A stretch of DNA of 29,279 nt from positions 1 through 29,279 of the IMG/VR virus record IMGVR_UViG_3300032285_004238; one strand, given 5' to 3'. Each line of letters starts with the position of its first letter. Position 1 is the first letter of the stretch. Below the pieces are notes generated by a model. That model had not been told where the DNA came from and did no database searches. It saw nothing but the letters and a program-made list of their open reading frames with translations. A program made the translations under genes and the position numbers. This document shows positions 12,167 to 18,087 of this stretch, one piece after another. The DNA is from a virus.

Positions 12167-12380
12167 TCCACTTAATGAAATGTTGCTGGTAGTAACCATT
12201 CCAGTTACAATTGTATTAATAGTTGCTATCTATGCAATTGCTAAAGCCTTCTTAGAAACACGAGATGATTGTTCTCATACTTGGTCACGCTGGTCAGACC
12301 CACAAAAAGGTGATGCACATCCTTATCAAACACGCAGTTGTAATCGTTGCAACATGCATCAATCGAGGCTAGTACAATGA
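12159..12380 (+). CDS. membrane protein with C-terminal Cys/His motif
   Basis: Residues 6-30 (NEMLLVVTIPVTIVLIVAIY AIAKAF) form one transmembrane helix. The soluble tail holds CSHTW ... SCNRCNMH, a possible zinc site. Ends in an ATGA junction. Function unknown. Confidence 0.75.
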   Translation: MIDPLNEMLLVVTIPVTIVLIVAIYAIAKAFLETRDDCSHTWSRWSDPQKGDAHPYQTRSCNRCNMHQSRLVQ

Positions 12381-12613
12381 CAAATTTACCAAACCCACAA
12401 GAAGTCTTAGACAAGTTCTTAGAACGCGATCGCAAAGCTATTGAAGAACTACAATGGTCTCGCCTAGGCAATAGCATAGAAGGCAGAATAGGTTTTACTG
12501 AAGCACGCTGTGAAGACACTGCCGCCATGGTTGTTTACATTTTGCGTTACCTAGCCAAACACCACAAATACCAACATGAACATCCAAACCCTCCTCAAAC
12601 AAGCCACCCGTGA
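12377..12613 (+). CDS. hypothetical helical protein
   Basis: From MTNLPNPQEVLDKFLERDRK (ATGA overlap with the previous stop) the 78 residues are mostly helical with AMVVYILRYLAKHHKYQHEH near the end. No motif recognised. The following gene starts 38 nt before its stop. Confidence 0.75.
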   Translation: MTNLPNPQEVLDKFLERDRKAIEELQWSRLGNSIEGRIGFTEARCEDTAAMVVYILRYLAKHHKYQHEHPNPPQTSHP

Positions 12614-12806
12614 AGACGGCAACATTGACCTAAACCACTATACAAATTTAGTCTTACAAGAAGCTTGCCGACTAATCAAACAAACACCTATCACAGGTGC
12701 ATACACCTCATTTGACGAACAAGTAGCAATCACACAACGAACAGATTGCTTTCGTCAAGTTTATAACCAAATCGTAGAAAATATCAAAAATGTCAACAAT
12801 ACCTGA
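12576..12806 (+). CDS. hypothetical 76-aa helical protein
   Basis: The product MNIQTLLKQATREDGNIDLN ... FRQVYNQIVENIKNVNNT is helical and slightly acidic. It overlaps both neighbours (38 nt and 17 nt), typical of this compact operon. No ribosome-binding site of note and no family recognised. Confidence 0.7.
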   Translation: MNIQTLLKQATREDGNIDLNHYTNLVLQEACRLIKQTPITGAYTSFDEQVAITQRTDCFRQVYNQIVENIKNVNNT

Positions 12807-13155
12807 TTATACACAACACCAACTGCCACAGTATGCAGCACTTAAATCGCCTACACAAGAAGTGCAAGCAACACCCAAAGAACTACCGCCAACAAGTTTA
12901 CGTCAAGCACAAACCAACTTTTTGCTAGACAAACTGCAAGAAGAAGCAGCTGAGGTAATTCAAGCAGTTAACAAAATTCGCAGATTTGGTGAATCAAACA
13001 AACATCCTGACAGAACCACAACCAACAAACAAGACTTGGAAAACGAATTGGAAGATTTTCTTGCAATTCTCGCTGCCTTAGAATACTGCAAGTACCTTGA
13101 CTTAACACCACACCAACAAAATATCCTCCACAAAACACACAAGCTTGTTGTTTAA
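12790..13155 (+). CDS. MazG-like nucleotide pyrophosphohydrolase
   Basis: Residues 45-100 carry LLDKLQEEAAEVIQAVNKIR followed by LENELEDFLAILAALEYC. This is the EExxE ... ExxD all-alpha NTP pyrophosphatase signature (MazG/PRA-PH-like): E51, E52, E55, then E85 and D89. Such enzymes hydrolyse NTPs or (p)ppGpp-related nucleotides, and phage forms help keep host metabolism active. The N-terminal 40 residues are Pro/Thr/Gln-rich and probably disordered. Last gene of the plus operon; its stop is 1 nt from a TGACCCTAAAC repeat. Confidence 0.85.
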   Translation: MSTIPDYTQHQLPQYAALKSPTQEVQATPKELPPTSLRQAQTNFLLDKLQEEAAEVIQAVNKIRRFGESNKHPDRTTTNKQDLENELEDFLAILAALEYCKYLDLTPHQQNILHKTHKLVV

Positions 13156-13266
13156 CTGACCCTAAACTGCAACAATATGACAGTTTTATGAATTTTTGCT
13201 GCTGGAACCAATAACACAAAGCAAAATTACAGTTCATTCATGTATCGGGCAACCTATACAAAAAAC

Positions 13267-13295
13267 TTGTCAAACTATCGTGTAAGTGTTATAAT
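13267..13295 (+). promoter_or_regulatory. sigma70 promoter P1
   Basis: TTGTCA, 17-nt spacer, TATAAT. The region 13170-13390 shows no convincing gene; a hairpin TTTACA/TGTAAA near the start point and P2 follow. Confidence 0.75.
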
Positions 13296-13393
13296 AATCT
13301 ATATTTACAAAAACTGTAAAATGTATTTACAAATTCTCAAACTAAAACAAAATCACATACTAACACAAACTACCACATCGCTAAAAAATTGAC

Positions 13394-13423
13394 TTGTCAT
13401 CCATCATCCAAATATGCTATAAT
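13394..13423 (+). promoter_or_regulatory. sigma70 promoter P2 (extended -10)
   Basis: TTGTCA, 18-nt spacer, TGCTATAAT (extended -10). Transcription from about 13430 makes a leader of about 190 nt for the 13619 gene. Confidence 0.85.
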
Positions 13424-13447
13424 TTAGTATAACTTGTAGAGTTAGAG

Positions 13448-13574
13448 ACTAGGTGATAATTTTATCGTTCGCTAGAACAGATATGGTTAGAGAATATGGG
13501 GACGTCCAGCGAGGGGCCCTGTATTATCGTTAACTATCCAGTTTAGGGTCAATGATAAAATTATCACAACTAGT
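13448..13574 (+). ncRNA. highly structured leader RNA (riboswitch-like or new)
   Basis: P1: GTGATAATTTTATC (13453-13466) is a perfect 14-bp complement of 13554-13567, extended by ACTAG/CTAGT over a 2-nt bulge. It closes a three-way junction. P2 is GTTC-GCTA-GAAC (13467-13478). P3 pairs GATA and GTTA with TAAC and TATC around a TG bulge. P4 pairs AATATGGGG with CCCTGTATT (nine pairs, two wobbles), with a small apical TCC-AGCGA-GGG. The strand between P3 and P1 exposes the repeat CAGTTTAGGGTCA. It lies between promoter P2 and the 13619 gene. It matches no RNA class I can name. Confidence 0.75.
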
Positions 13575-13618
13575 CGCAAGCTTATCGACCACAACTCTGT
13601 TCTAAAACAAACTAAAAA

Positions 13619-14413
13619 ATGAAGATTACCAAACAAGATATTTATGAATTGGACTTAAAAGCGATAAATTCCATGACGGATCTGGAACTTGAAGAATTTT
13701 GCACATCCAATAAGCTGTCCCACTTTTACACCTGGTTGCTGCCACAAATGGTGGCACACTTTGGTTCATGGACACTAGCATACACAGCTGAGGGTCAAAT
13801 CGATGTTTTAGCAACTCTTAAACACAATGTTGGTACTGATCCTAGTAAACAGGCAATTTGGAAGCTTAGTAGGGTAAAACGCAGCTTGCTAATTCCCATC
13901 ATGTCGAAAGCACCAGAATACGGTACACTTACTCCATTAATCTTAATGGGATTGAAAAGAATGCAAGGAGTTACTTATAATAGTTGGAGAGCCTTAAACA
14001 ACTTGGAGTATATTTTAGAGCCACAACTATATGCTGCACTTAACCTTAATCATGACGACTTACAAGTTTGTGGCAGTTTAGGGTCGGATAGACTCTTAGA
14101 ACTACGAGAACAAGGATTAATGCAACGAACTGGAGCCAAGGCAGGTCAAATGAAAAAACCTGAGTCTACTTGGAGTTTAACAGGTATGCAAGGCACTGAG
14201 ATTGCACATCTTCCAAAACTCACACAAACAATGCTAACCCAAATATGGTTGGCACATCCTAGTCTAAGAACACCTTATATGATCTTAGACCCAAACAACT
14301 GGGATAATCTTCCCAATCCTTTAGTAACCCCTGATATTTTTAAGGCTCCTGAGCCTGAAGTAGTTCGTAAACCCAAACCAGAGCCAGTAGTAGATAAGCT
14401 ACCTTGGATGTAA
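13619..14413 (+). CDS. unknown 264-aa protein behind structured leader
   Basis: The product starts MKITKQDIYELDLKAINSMT and has a helical acidic N-terminus, a middle with KQAIWKLSRVKRSLLIPIMS and MGLKRMQGVTYNSWRALNNL, and a Pro-rich tail (PEPEVVRKPKPEPVVDKLPWM). The basic 80-130 region could contact nucleic acid. A copy of the repeat motif is inside the gene (GSLGSD). There is no strong RBS. It is followed by an HTH gene 2 nt after its stop. A replication or regulatory role is only suggested by context. Confidence 0.75.
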   Translation: MKITKQDIYELDLKAINSMTDLELEEFCTSNKLSHFYTWLLPQMVAHFGSWTLAYTAEGQIDVLATLKHNVGTDPSKQAIWKLSRVKRSLLIPIMSKAPEYGTLTPLILMGLKRMQGVTYNSWRALNNLEYILEPQLYAALNLNHDDLQVCGSLGSDRLLELREQGLMQRTGAKAGQMKKPESTWSLTGMQGTEIAHLPKLTQTMLTQIWLAHPSLRTPYMILDPNNWDNLPNPLVTPDIFKAPEPEVVRKPKPEPVVDKLPWM

Positions 14414-14415
14414 AA

Positions 14416-14769
14416 ATGAAATATACAAAAGAAATCACAGATAAATTAATTGCAGACTACAAGGCAGGTATTGCCGTTGCTACAATTGCAACGGACTTAG
14501 ATGTACCTGAACGGTCTGTGATTGCTAAATTAAGCTCTCTGGGCGTGTACACCAAGAAAAGCTATGTCAACAAGCGTGGTGAGGTACCAGTTAAAAAATC
14601 GGAGCACATCGAGCGTATTGCTGAGCTGCTCAACGTGGATGAAGAATTGTTAGAATCACTGGAAAAGGTAAACAAAACGGTTCTCAAGCTAATTGAAGCA
14701 AAATTGGCTCAGGTTGACCCTAAACTGCACCAAGTTACCACTAATTCGGAGTTATTTGCACTTAATTGA
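14416..14769 (+). CDS. HTH DNA-binding protein, paralogue A
   Basis: Residues 1-45 (MKYTKEITDKLIADYKAGIA ... VPERSVIAKLSSLGVYTKK) form a homeodomain/Myb-like helix-turn-helix: helix, G-(I/V)-xVxxIAxxL, then RSV(I/V)AKLS as recognition helix. A linker with VKK-S-E-H and a helical C-terminal LLNVDEELLESLEKVNKTVL segment follow. Three more copies of the family occur at 16079, 17054 and 20617. An upstream ATG at 14404 would add four residues. Its TGA stop is part of a TGACCCTAAAC repeat, and another copy lies inside its 3' end, so autoregulation is an attractive guess. Confidence 0.85.
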   Translation: MKYTKEITDKLIADYKAGIAVATIATDLDVPERSVIAKLSSLGVYTKKSYVNKRGEVPVKKSEHIERIAELLNVDEELLESLEKVNKTVLKLIEAKLAQVDPKLHQVTTNSELFALN

Positions 14770-14801
14770 CCCTAAACTGAGCAAATCAGCCTTATAAACA
14801 C

Positions 14802-14837
14802 AAAAGCCCACTTAAATTGCTTTAAGTGGGCTTTTTT
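14802..14837. terminator. rho-independent terminator
   Basis: GCCCACTTAAA/TTTAAGTGGGC (11 bp, loop TTGC) with an A run before and TTTTTT after; it can act in both directions. Confidence 0.95.
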
Positions 14838-14909
14838 GCGTGGGTTTTATTAACGTGTAAATTGTGTCGGCTTACTGCGGTTTAGGGTCAGACAGTCAAG
14901 AATATCCAC

Positions 14910-14939
14910 TTGACAAGGATTTGCACTGTGTGGTAAAAT
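14910..14939 (+). promoter_or_regulatory. promoter of the GGCGC family
   Basis: TTGACA, 18-nt spacer, TAAAAT followed at once by GGCGC. The transcript would begin near 14946 and meet the terminator at 14960-14996, giving an RNA of about 50 nt. Confidence 0.8.
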
Positions 14940-14959
14940 GGCGCAGGACCAGCCAAAAC

Positions 14960-14996
14960 AAAAGCCCCCAAGATTCGAGATCTTGAAGGGGCTTTT
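14960..14996. terminator. bidirectional terminator
   Basis: AAAAGCCCC pairs with GGGGCTTTT around an inner AAGAT/ATCTT stem. Read leftward it is followed by CTTTTGTTTT, so it fits the end of the long minus-strand RNA at least as well as the short plus RNA. Confidence 0.85.
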
Positions 14997-15841
14997 GAAA
15001 GCATTTGCTGTTGCAACAGCGTGGTCTTTTTTAACTCTAGCAGGATTTTTAAGATAATCAATCTACCTGACCCTAAACCGTGACTATTGCCACATACGAC
15101 CTTTGGTGATGAATCCATCGCGAAGTTGTTTAAGTGAGTGTTGCACGTTTCGGCTCTGTCACAGGCGATGCCTTATGCTGAGTATCCGTGACTAACTTGG
15201 TTACCGTTTTTTCAATTATTTTTACGACCCGCCACGATTTAGGGTCAGCACCATTATTTAAGCACCCGTAGCTAGGTCTTGTGCATATTAAGAAAGTATG
15301 GTTGCCACCGTACTTAATCGCCAGAGAGATTCCATACTCTCATTACAGTCACTAAAGTCTGCTCTTGGTTAGAAGATAGCTGTATTTAGTTAAGGTGTTC
15401 TTTCACCTCGAGATTCCTTTATAATGTTATCTCGAAACCAGTTTCTAGTTTTTAACTAACTCATAGCGGAGTCGGCATGGGATATAGGCGGAACATGCTG
15501 CCTAGTACTACTCATTACCTAACACCAGCAAGTGGTACACGCTAGGGGTTTCGTCCTGACCCTAAGGTACAGCAGGTTATGAGTATTGAAGTCTCAGTGA
15601 CCGTGCTGTGAAGTCTTGGGTTTCGCACAACTTTCATGTGCTCATCAGAGGGTTAGGGTGGGCTGTAACTTAACGCATTCAGTCACAATTAATAACTTAT
15701 CCAGATACGCATAGAGCTGGTGTTGGTTAACCCATATTCGTTTGGGGCTGTGGCTCAGAACTTTCCCACAATTAAGACGTATCTCCAAATGAGCTTGCTA
15801 TATGTTTTATGCTCTGAAGGCTGCTGTCACCCTATATTTCA
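14997..15841 (-). ncRNA. candidate large structured non-coding RNA
   Basis: No credible gene exists between 15081 and 16078. On the minus strand a promoter (15848-15876) and a terminator (14960-14996) bracket about 0.85 kb. Helices found by eye: 15703-15709 with 15778-15784; a long-range 9-bp helix AACACCAGC (15716-15724) with 15521-15529; hairpins at 15750-15769, 15393-15408, 15324-15341 and 15294-15315; TCGAGAT/ATCTCGA at 15408-15414 and 15429-15435; and a 13-bp helix (one wobble) of 15235-15247 with 15068-15080. A hammerhead-like core lies at 15618-15650. Size, setting and folding recall GOLLD/ROOL-type phage RNAs, but membership is not shown. Confidence 0.6.
15555..15653 (-). ncRNA. hammerhead-ribozyme-like motif
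   Basis: The minus strand reads CTGATGA, stem II GCACA-(7 nt)-TGTGC, then GAAA, exactly the catalytic half of a hammerhead. Stem III can form from ACCC(AAG) with (CTT)GGGT, extended by ACAGCA/TGCTGT. It ends in GTC, which would be cleaved between positions 15558 and 15557. Stem I has only three clear pairs next to the core (AGG/CCT), the weak point. The core is very unlikely by chance; activity is unproven. Confidence 0.55.
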
Positions 15842-15847
15842 ATAATA

Positions 15848-15876
15848 ATTATACAGTTTTTAAACTATACTTTCAA
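15848..15876 (-). promoter_or_regulatory. sigma70 promoter of the candidate ncRNA
   Basis: Minus strand: TTGAAA, 17-nt spacer, TGTATAATTAT. No gene lies downstream for more than 1 kb, so the product should be non-coding. Confidence 0.8.
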
Positions 15877-16018
15877 GTAAAAAATTAGACACTCGTTGCA
15901 ACTAGACTACTTTACTTTTGAGACTACTTTAAATTTATGAGTTTGAGTAAATGTTCATTTGCCTGCGGGCACCAATTGCTTGGTATTCATTAAGCCCTTC
16001 CCGACTGTCTAAGATATA

Positions 16019-16047
16019 ATTATACAGAATTTGGGGAAGAAGATCAA
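16019..16047 (-). promoter_or_regulatory. second leftward promoter upstream of the ncRNA
   Basis: Minus strand: TTGATC, 17-nt spacer, CTGTATAATTATATCTT. Nearly the same -10 region occurs at 16426-16454. Its transcript would cross 15880-16010, which has no gene but carries AGACTACTTT twice (15904, 15921) and an ACCAA-GCAA-TTGGT tetraloop hairpin. Confidence 0.75.
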
Positions 16048-16078
16048 GTTAAAATTTCTTGACCCTCAACCAACACAA

Positions 16079-16384
16079 TTACTGCAAGTTTTGGAGAATT
16101 GCTTCCAATACTTCGTGGTTGGCTTTTTCCAAGCTATCAAATGCTTCTGGGCTAGCTGAGCACAGCGAGGCAATGCGGTCAACCAATTCAGATTTTTTCA
16201 CACGAGTTGCACCTGTGGTCTTGGATTTAGCTGTGTAAACTCCCTCACGAGAGAGTTTTGCCACTACTGAACGAGTGGTTTTGCCGAACATTTGAGCCAA
16301 TGCTTCAACAGTAGCGCCAGCTTTATAGTTGGCAACAAGCTGAGCAGTTTGCTCAGGGGTATAGTTCACGGGTTTGTCAGTCAT
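16079..16384 (-). CDS. HTH DNA-binding protein, paralogue B
   Basis: Start MTDKPVNYTPEQTAQLVANY is preferred because AAAGGA lies 6 nt upstream; earlier ATGs at 16387 and 16399 exist. The N-terminal NYTPEQTAQLVANYKAGATV-EALA, then TTRSVVAKLSREGVYTAKS, is the HTH shared with paralogues A, C and D. The C-terminal domain (VKKSELVDRIASLCSASPEA ... SLEKANHEVLEAIL) also matches. It is probably a small dimeric regulator or nucleoid-type protein of the phage. Promoter at 16426-16454. Confidence 0.88.
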   Translation of the reverse strand: MTDKPVNYTPEQTAQLVANYKAGATVEALAQMFGKTTRSVVAKLSREGVYTAKSKTTGATRVKKSELVDRIASLCSASPEAFDSLEKANHEVLEAILQNLQ

Positions 16385-16425
16385 CATATGTCCTTTCAAA
16401 TGGTTTCTGCGCTGTTAAAGATATA

Positions 16426-16454
16426 ATTATACAGTTAAAATGGAACATCGTCAA
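16426..16454 (-). promoter_or_regulatory. sigma70 promoter of HTH paralogue B
   Basis: Minus strand: TTGACG, 17-nt spacer, TATAAT. It lies over the 3' end of the 16435-16569 gene. Confidence 0.88.
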
Positions 16455-16569
16455 ATTCAAAAAATTCGGGGTGATCATTGGTAACTATGAAAATTTCCGA
16501 TAGTTCTGAGCCAGCAAATTCTTGATAGTAATCTTCCTGAATTTGTGCATAAAATTCTTGTTCTGTCAT
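16435..16569 (-). CDS. 44-aa acidic protein
   Basis: A short complete ORF (MTEQEFYAQIQEDYYQEFAG ... NDHPEFFEFDDVPF) with AAAGG 7 nt before the ATG and its own promoter at 16599-16627. Over a quarter of its residues are Asp or Glu, so DNA mimicry or an adaptor role is possible but unproven. Its last codons contain the promoter of the HTH gene downstream. Confidence 0.7.
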   Translation of the reverse strand: MTEQEFYAQIQEDYYQEFAGSELSEIFIVTNDHPEFFEFDDVPF

Positions 16570-16598
16570 CTCAGAGCCTTTCTTGATTTCATAAAGAA

Positions 16599-16627
16599 AT
16601 TATAAAACTTTTTGAGATTTCGACCAA
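16599..16627 (-). promoter_or_regulatory. promoter of the 44-aa gene
   Basis: Minus strand: TTGGTC, 17-nt spacer, TATAAT. Confidence 0.7.
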
Positions 16628-16668
16628 GTGAAAATTTTCACACTTACGGTCCGTGGCTGAAAATACAC

Positions 16669-16698
16669 TTGACAAAACTAGTTTTCGCACTGTATAAT
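16669..16698 (+). promoter_or_regulatory. GGCGC-family promoter U1
   Basis: TTGACA, 18-nt spacer, TATAAT, then GGGCGCGC. Divergent from 16599-16627. The transcript would enter a repeat-rich region (16714-16929) that has no gene; CACGCTTAAGCGTG at about 16753 is a perfect palindrome. Confidence 0.85.
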
Positions 16699-16713
16699 GG
16701 GCGCGCGGCCAGC

Positions 16714-16929
16714 TCAAGGTTTTGCACTTGTCAAGGTTTTGCACTGGCGCAGCACGCTTAAGCGTGTGGAGCTTGTGGTCACAATTTGAACAATGCAGTC
16801 ACAATTTGAACCCTGCAGTTCAACATAATTATGCATTTTTAATTATAAGCAAGAATCGTGCCAGGTGCCGTGGCGCAAGAATCGTGCCAACTTTATAGAC
16901 CTGTGAGTAAAGCTCATGGGGCTGTGAGT
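16714..16929. repeat. four consecutive direct-repeat doublets
   Basis: TCAAGGTTTTGCACT occurs at 16714 and 16731; GTCACAATTTGAAC at 16778 and 16798; GCAAGAATCGTGCCA at 16849 and 16875; CTGTGAGT at 16901 and 16922. Each word is present exactly twice, 17-26 nt apart, and the words differ from one another. No gene is present. It could be a row of regulator sites, an origin with mixed iterons, or traces of local duplication. Confidence 0.8.
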
Positions 16930-16938
16930 TTATTTCGC

Positions 16939-16968
16939 TTGACACGGGTAAAAATTATATGTTATAAT
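16939..16968 (+). promoter_or_regulatory. GGCGC-family promoter U2 with palindromic -10
   Basis: TTGACA, 18-nt spacer, TATAAT, then TTTGGCGCC. The palindrome AAAATTATA-TGT-TATAATTTT (16951-16971) covers the -10. A perfect hairpin GCGAAGTGAG/CTCACTTCGC (16979-17000) follows immediately. Confidence 0.85.
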
Positions 16969-17011
16969 TTTGGCGCCCGCGAAGTGAGTGCTCACTTCGC
17001 TTGCTGATAAT

Positions 17012-17036
17012 AAAAAGCCGATTATAAATAATCGGC
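17012..17036 (-). terminator. terminator of the 17973-17054 operon
   Basis: On the minus strand GCCGATTAT/ATAATCGGC (9 bp, 2-nt centre) is followed by TTTTTATTAT. Confidence 0.85.
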
Positions 17037-17053
17037 ATATAATCATTATCTGA

Positions 17054-17374
17054 TTATATCGGTTTTGAATTTGCTAATGCTTCGAAAATCGCTTTTAATG
17101 CGTTTTTATTAGCTTTAGTTAATGATTCAATATCATTTTCAGGTAATCTCAAAATAGCGCCAATAGCATCGGCATGAGTATCTTTTTTAATTACCGATTC
17201 TCCGTTTTTGGTTTTATATTCTTTGCGAATATAAACCTTTTCACGCGATAATTTAGCGACAATACTGCGAACAGTTTTACCGAGATTATCTGCGATAATC
17301 TCAACGGATACTCCGTTTTGATAATCGGAAACCATTTTCATGGTTTGCTCAGGGGTATAATTAATGTTTTTCAT
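17054..17374 (-). CDS. HTH DNA-binding protein, paralogue C
   Basis: This 106-residue member of the family (MKNINYTPEQTMKMVSDYQN ... TVRSIVAKLSREKVYIRKE) is closest to paralogue D at 20617, sharing NYTPEQT, LGKTVRS(I/V)VAKLSREKVY, KKDTHAD and ESLTKAN. Its DNA is clearly more AT-rich than that of D and contains the inverted GAGATTATC/GATAATCTC at 17282-17302. Third gene of a minus operon with a membrane protein and a SprT-like protein. Confidence 0.88.
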   Translation of the reverse strand: MKNINYTPEQTMKMVSDYQNGVSVEIIADNLGKTVRSIVAKLSREKVYIRKEYKTKNGESVIKKDTHADAIGAILRLPENDIESLTKANKNALKAIFEALANSKPI

Positions 17375-17386
17375 TTATTTTCTCCT

Positions 17387-17599
17387 TTAAAATGAATTGT
17401 ATAAACCAAGGATATTAGCCAAAAAGAATGTACCATTAAGGGTAATTAATGATTTATCTTTTCGATAATATCCAACTATTAACCAAGATAATGATCCTAT
17501 AATAAAGAAACAATATCCCATAAAGAATAATTGACTGGCAACAATAAAAGCACCGATAATGCTAGATAATGTGCCAACCCAAGAAATTTTATTAATCAT
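17387..17599 (-). CDS. small polytopic membrane protein
   Basis: The 70 residues are mostly hydrophobic: MINKISWVGTLSSIIGAFIV, then LFFMGYCFFIIGSLSWLIVGYY, and a last helix with TFFLANILGLYNSF. Three transmembrane segments are likely, with the YYRKDK loop on the cytoplasmic side. It resembles small phage membrane proteins of unknown role, remotely PnuC-like in style. Its ATG overlaps the upstream stop by 4 nt. Confidence 0.75.
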   Translation of the reverse strand: MINKISWVGTLSSIIGAFIVASQLFFMGYCFFIIGSLSWLIVGYYRKDKSLITLNGTFFLANILGLYNSF

Positions 17600-17973
17600 C
17601 GTATAATTTCCATTGAATGATATTTATCGGGAGATAATCCATAGTTAATCATTATCTCGCACCAGTTTTTACCATGACCACATTTTGCTTCTGATAATCC
17701 GAAAAGATTATAATCGGCTTGGTGGATTATCTCATGTGGTAATATAACTTTAGTCATATTATGTGCATAATCAGGAGAATATATAAAGAATTTATATCCT
17801 AATTCTACAATATTAGAATCTTGATGACATAATCCTGCATTACGCCACAGATAACCATTTAATTCTATAATCGGTGGATTATAGCGAGTTAATCGGGGAT
17901 ATAATTCGCAAAGATTATCCCAAATAATCAATGTCTGATTATTTAAAATATTTAAAAGCTTTTTTCTGTCCAT
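17596..17973 (-). CDS. SprT-like zinc metalloprotease
   Basis: The 125 residues contain ILPHEIIHQADYNLFG with HExxH at 80-84, then a third ligand in CGHGKNWCEIM (about H100) and the family-typical hydrophobic Y-G-L-x-P end. This matches SprT/Spartan-like peptidases, which in eukaryotes degrade DNA-protein crosslinks. In phages the substrate is unknown. The TATAAT of its promoter ends 7 nt before the ATG, implying a nearly leaderless mRNA. Confidence 0.85.
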   Translation of the reverse strand: MDRKKLLNILNNQTLIIWDNLCELYPRLTRYNPPIIELNGYLWRNAGLCHQDSNIVELGYKFFIYSPDYAHNMTKVILPHEIIHQADYNLFGLSEAKCGHGKNWCEIMINYGLSPDKYHSMEIIR

Positions 17974-17980
17974 GTCCTAC

Positions 17981-18008
17981 ATTATACAGATTTGACCAGA
18001 CCTGACAA
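17981..18008 (-). promoter_or_regulatory. promoter giving a near-leaderless mRNA
   Basis: Minus strand: TTGTCA, 16-nt spacer, TATAAT, then only 7 nt to the ATG of the SprT-like gene. Confidence 0.8.
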
Positions 18009-18044
18009 GAGATTTTTTCTCACACCCATGTGAATTTTTTTCGC

Positions 18045-18074
18045 TTGACGCGGGCACAATTTTACTAGTAAAAT
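18045..18074 (+). promoter_or_regulatory. GGCGC-family promoter U3 with palindromic -10
   Basis: TTGACG, 18-nt spacer, TAAAAT, then TGGCGCC. The 18-bp perfect palindrome AATTTTACTAGTAAAATT (18058-18075) spans the -10. Divergent from 17981-18008. Confidence 0.85.
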
Positions 18075-18087
18075 TGGCGCCTCAAAA

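Larger units (their letters stand above)
14878..15080. repeat. cassette bounded by perfect 13-bp inverted repeats
   Basis: CGGTTTAGGGTCA at 14878-14890 and TGACCCTAAACCG at 15068-15080 are exact complements. They enclose a plus promoter and a bidirectional terminator. The layout resembles a tiny mobile or regulatory cassette, or a long-range RNA helix. No transposase is present. Confidence 0.5.
13157..15568. repeat. dispersed TGACCCTAAAC motif, both orientations
   Basis: A 13-mer TGACCCTAAACYG recurs on the plus strand at 13157, 14715, 14767 and 15068, partially at 15557. Its reverse complement CRGTTTAGGGTCA occurs at 13539, 14074 (one mismatch), 14878 and 15235 (one mismatch). Pairs match at the variable base: 13157/13539 (CTG/CAG) and 15068/14878 (CCG/CGG) are perfect complements. 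Copies sit between genes, within two genes and across the stop codon of the 14416-14769 gene. Related CCCTAAACTG lies in the promoter at 21259-21287. Operators or RNA-pairing elements are both possible. Confidence 0.75.

Noticed and set aside
13321-13392. 23-codon ORF between promoters P1 and P2
   Set aside because: ATG without Shine-Dalgarno; low-complexity composition; more likely leader sequence.
14888-15118. 76-codon minus-strand ORF
   Set aside because: Covers a promoter, a terminator stem and two repeat copies; sequence looks like translated non-coding DNA.
16079-16399. Longer start MKGHMM for HTH paralogue B
   Set aside because: It would place the AAAGGA ribosome-binding site inside the coding sequence; other paralogues begin just before NYTPEQ.
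16714-16929. CRISPR-like array
   Set aside because: Each repeat word occurs only twice and the words differ; no cas genes.
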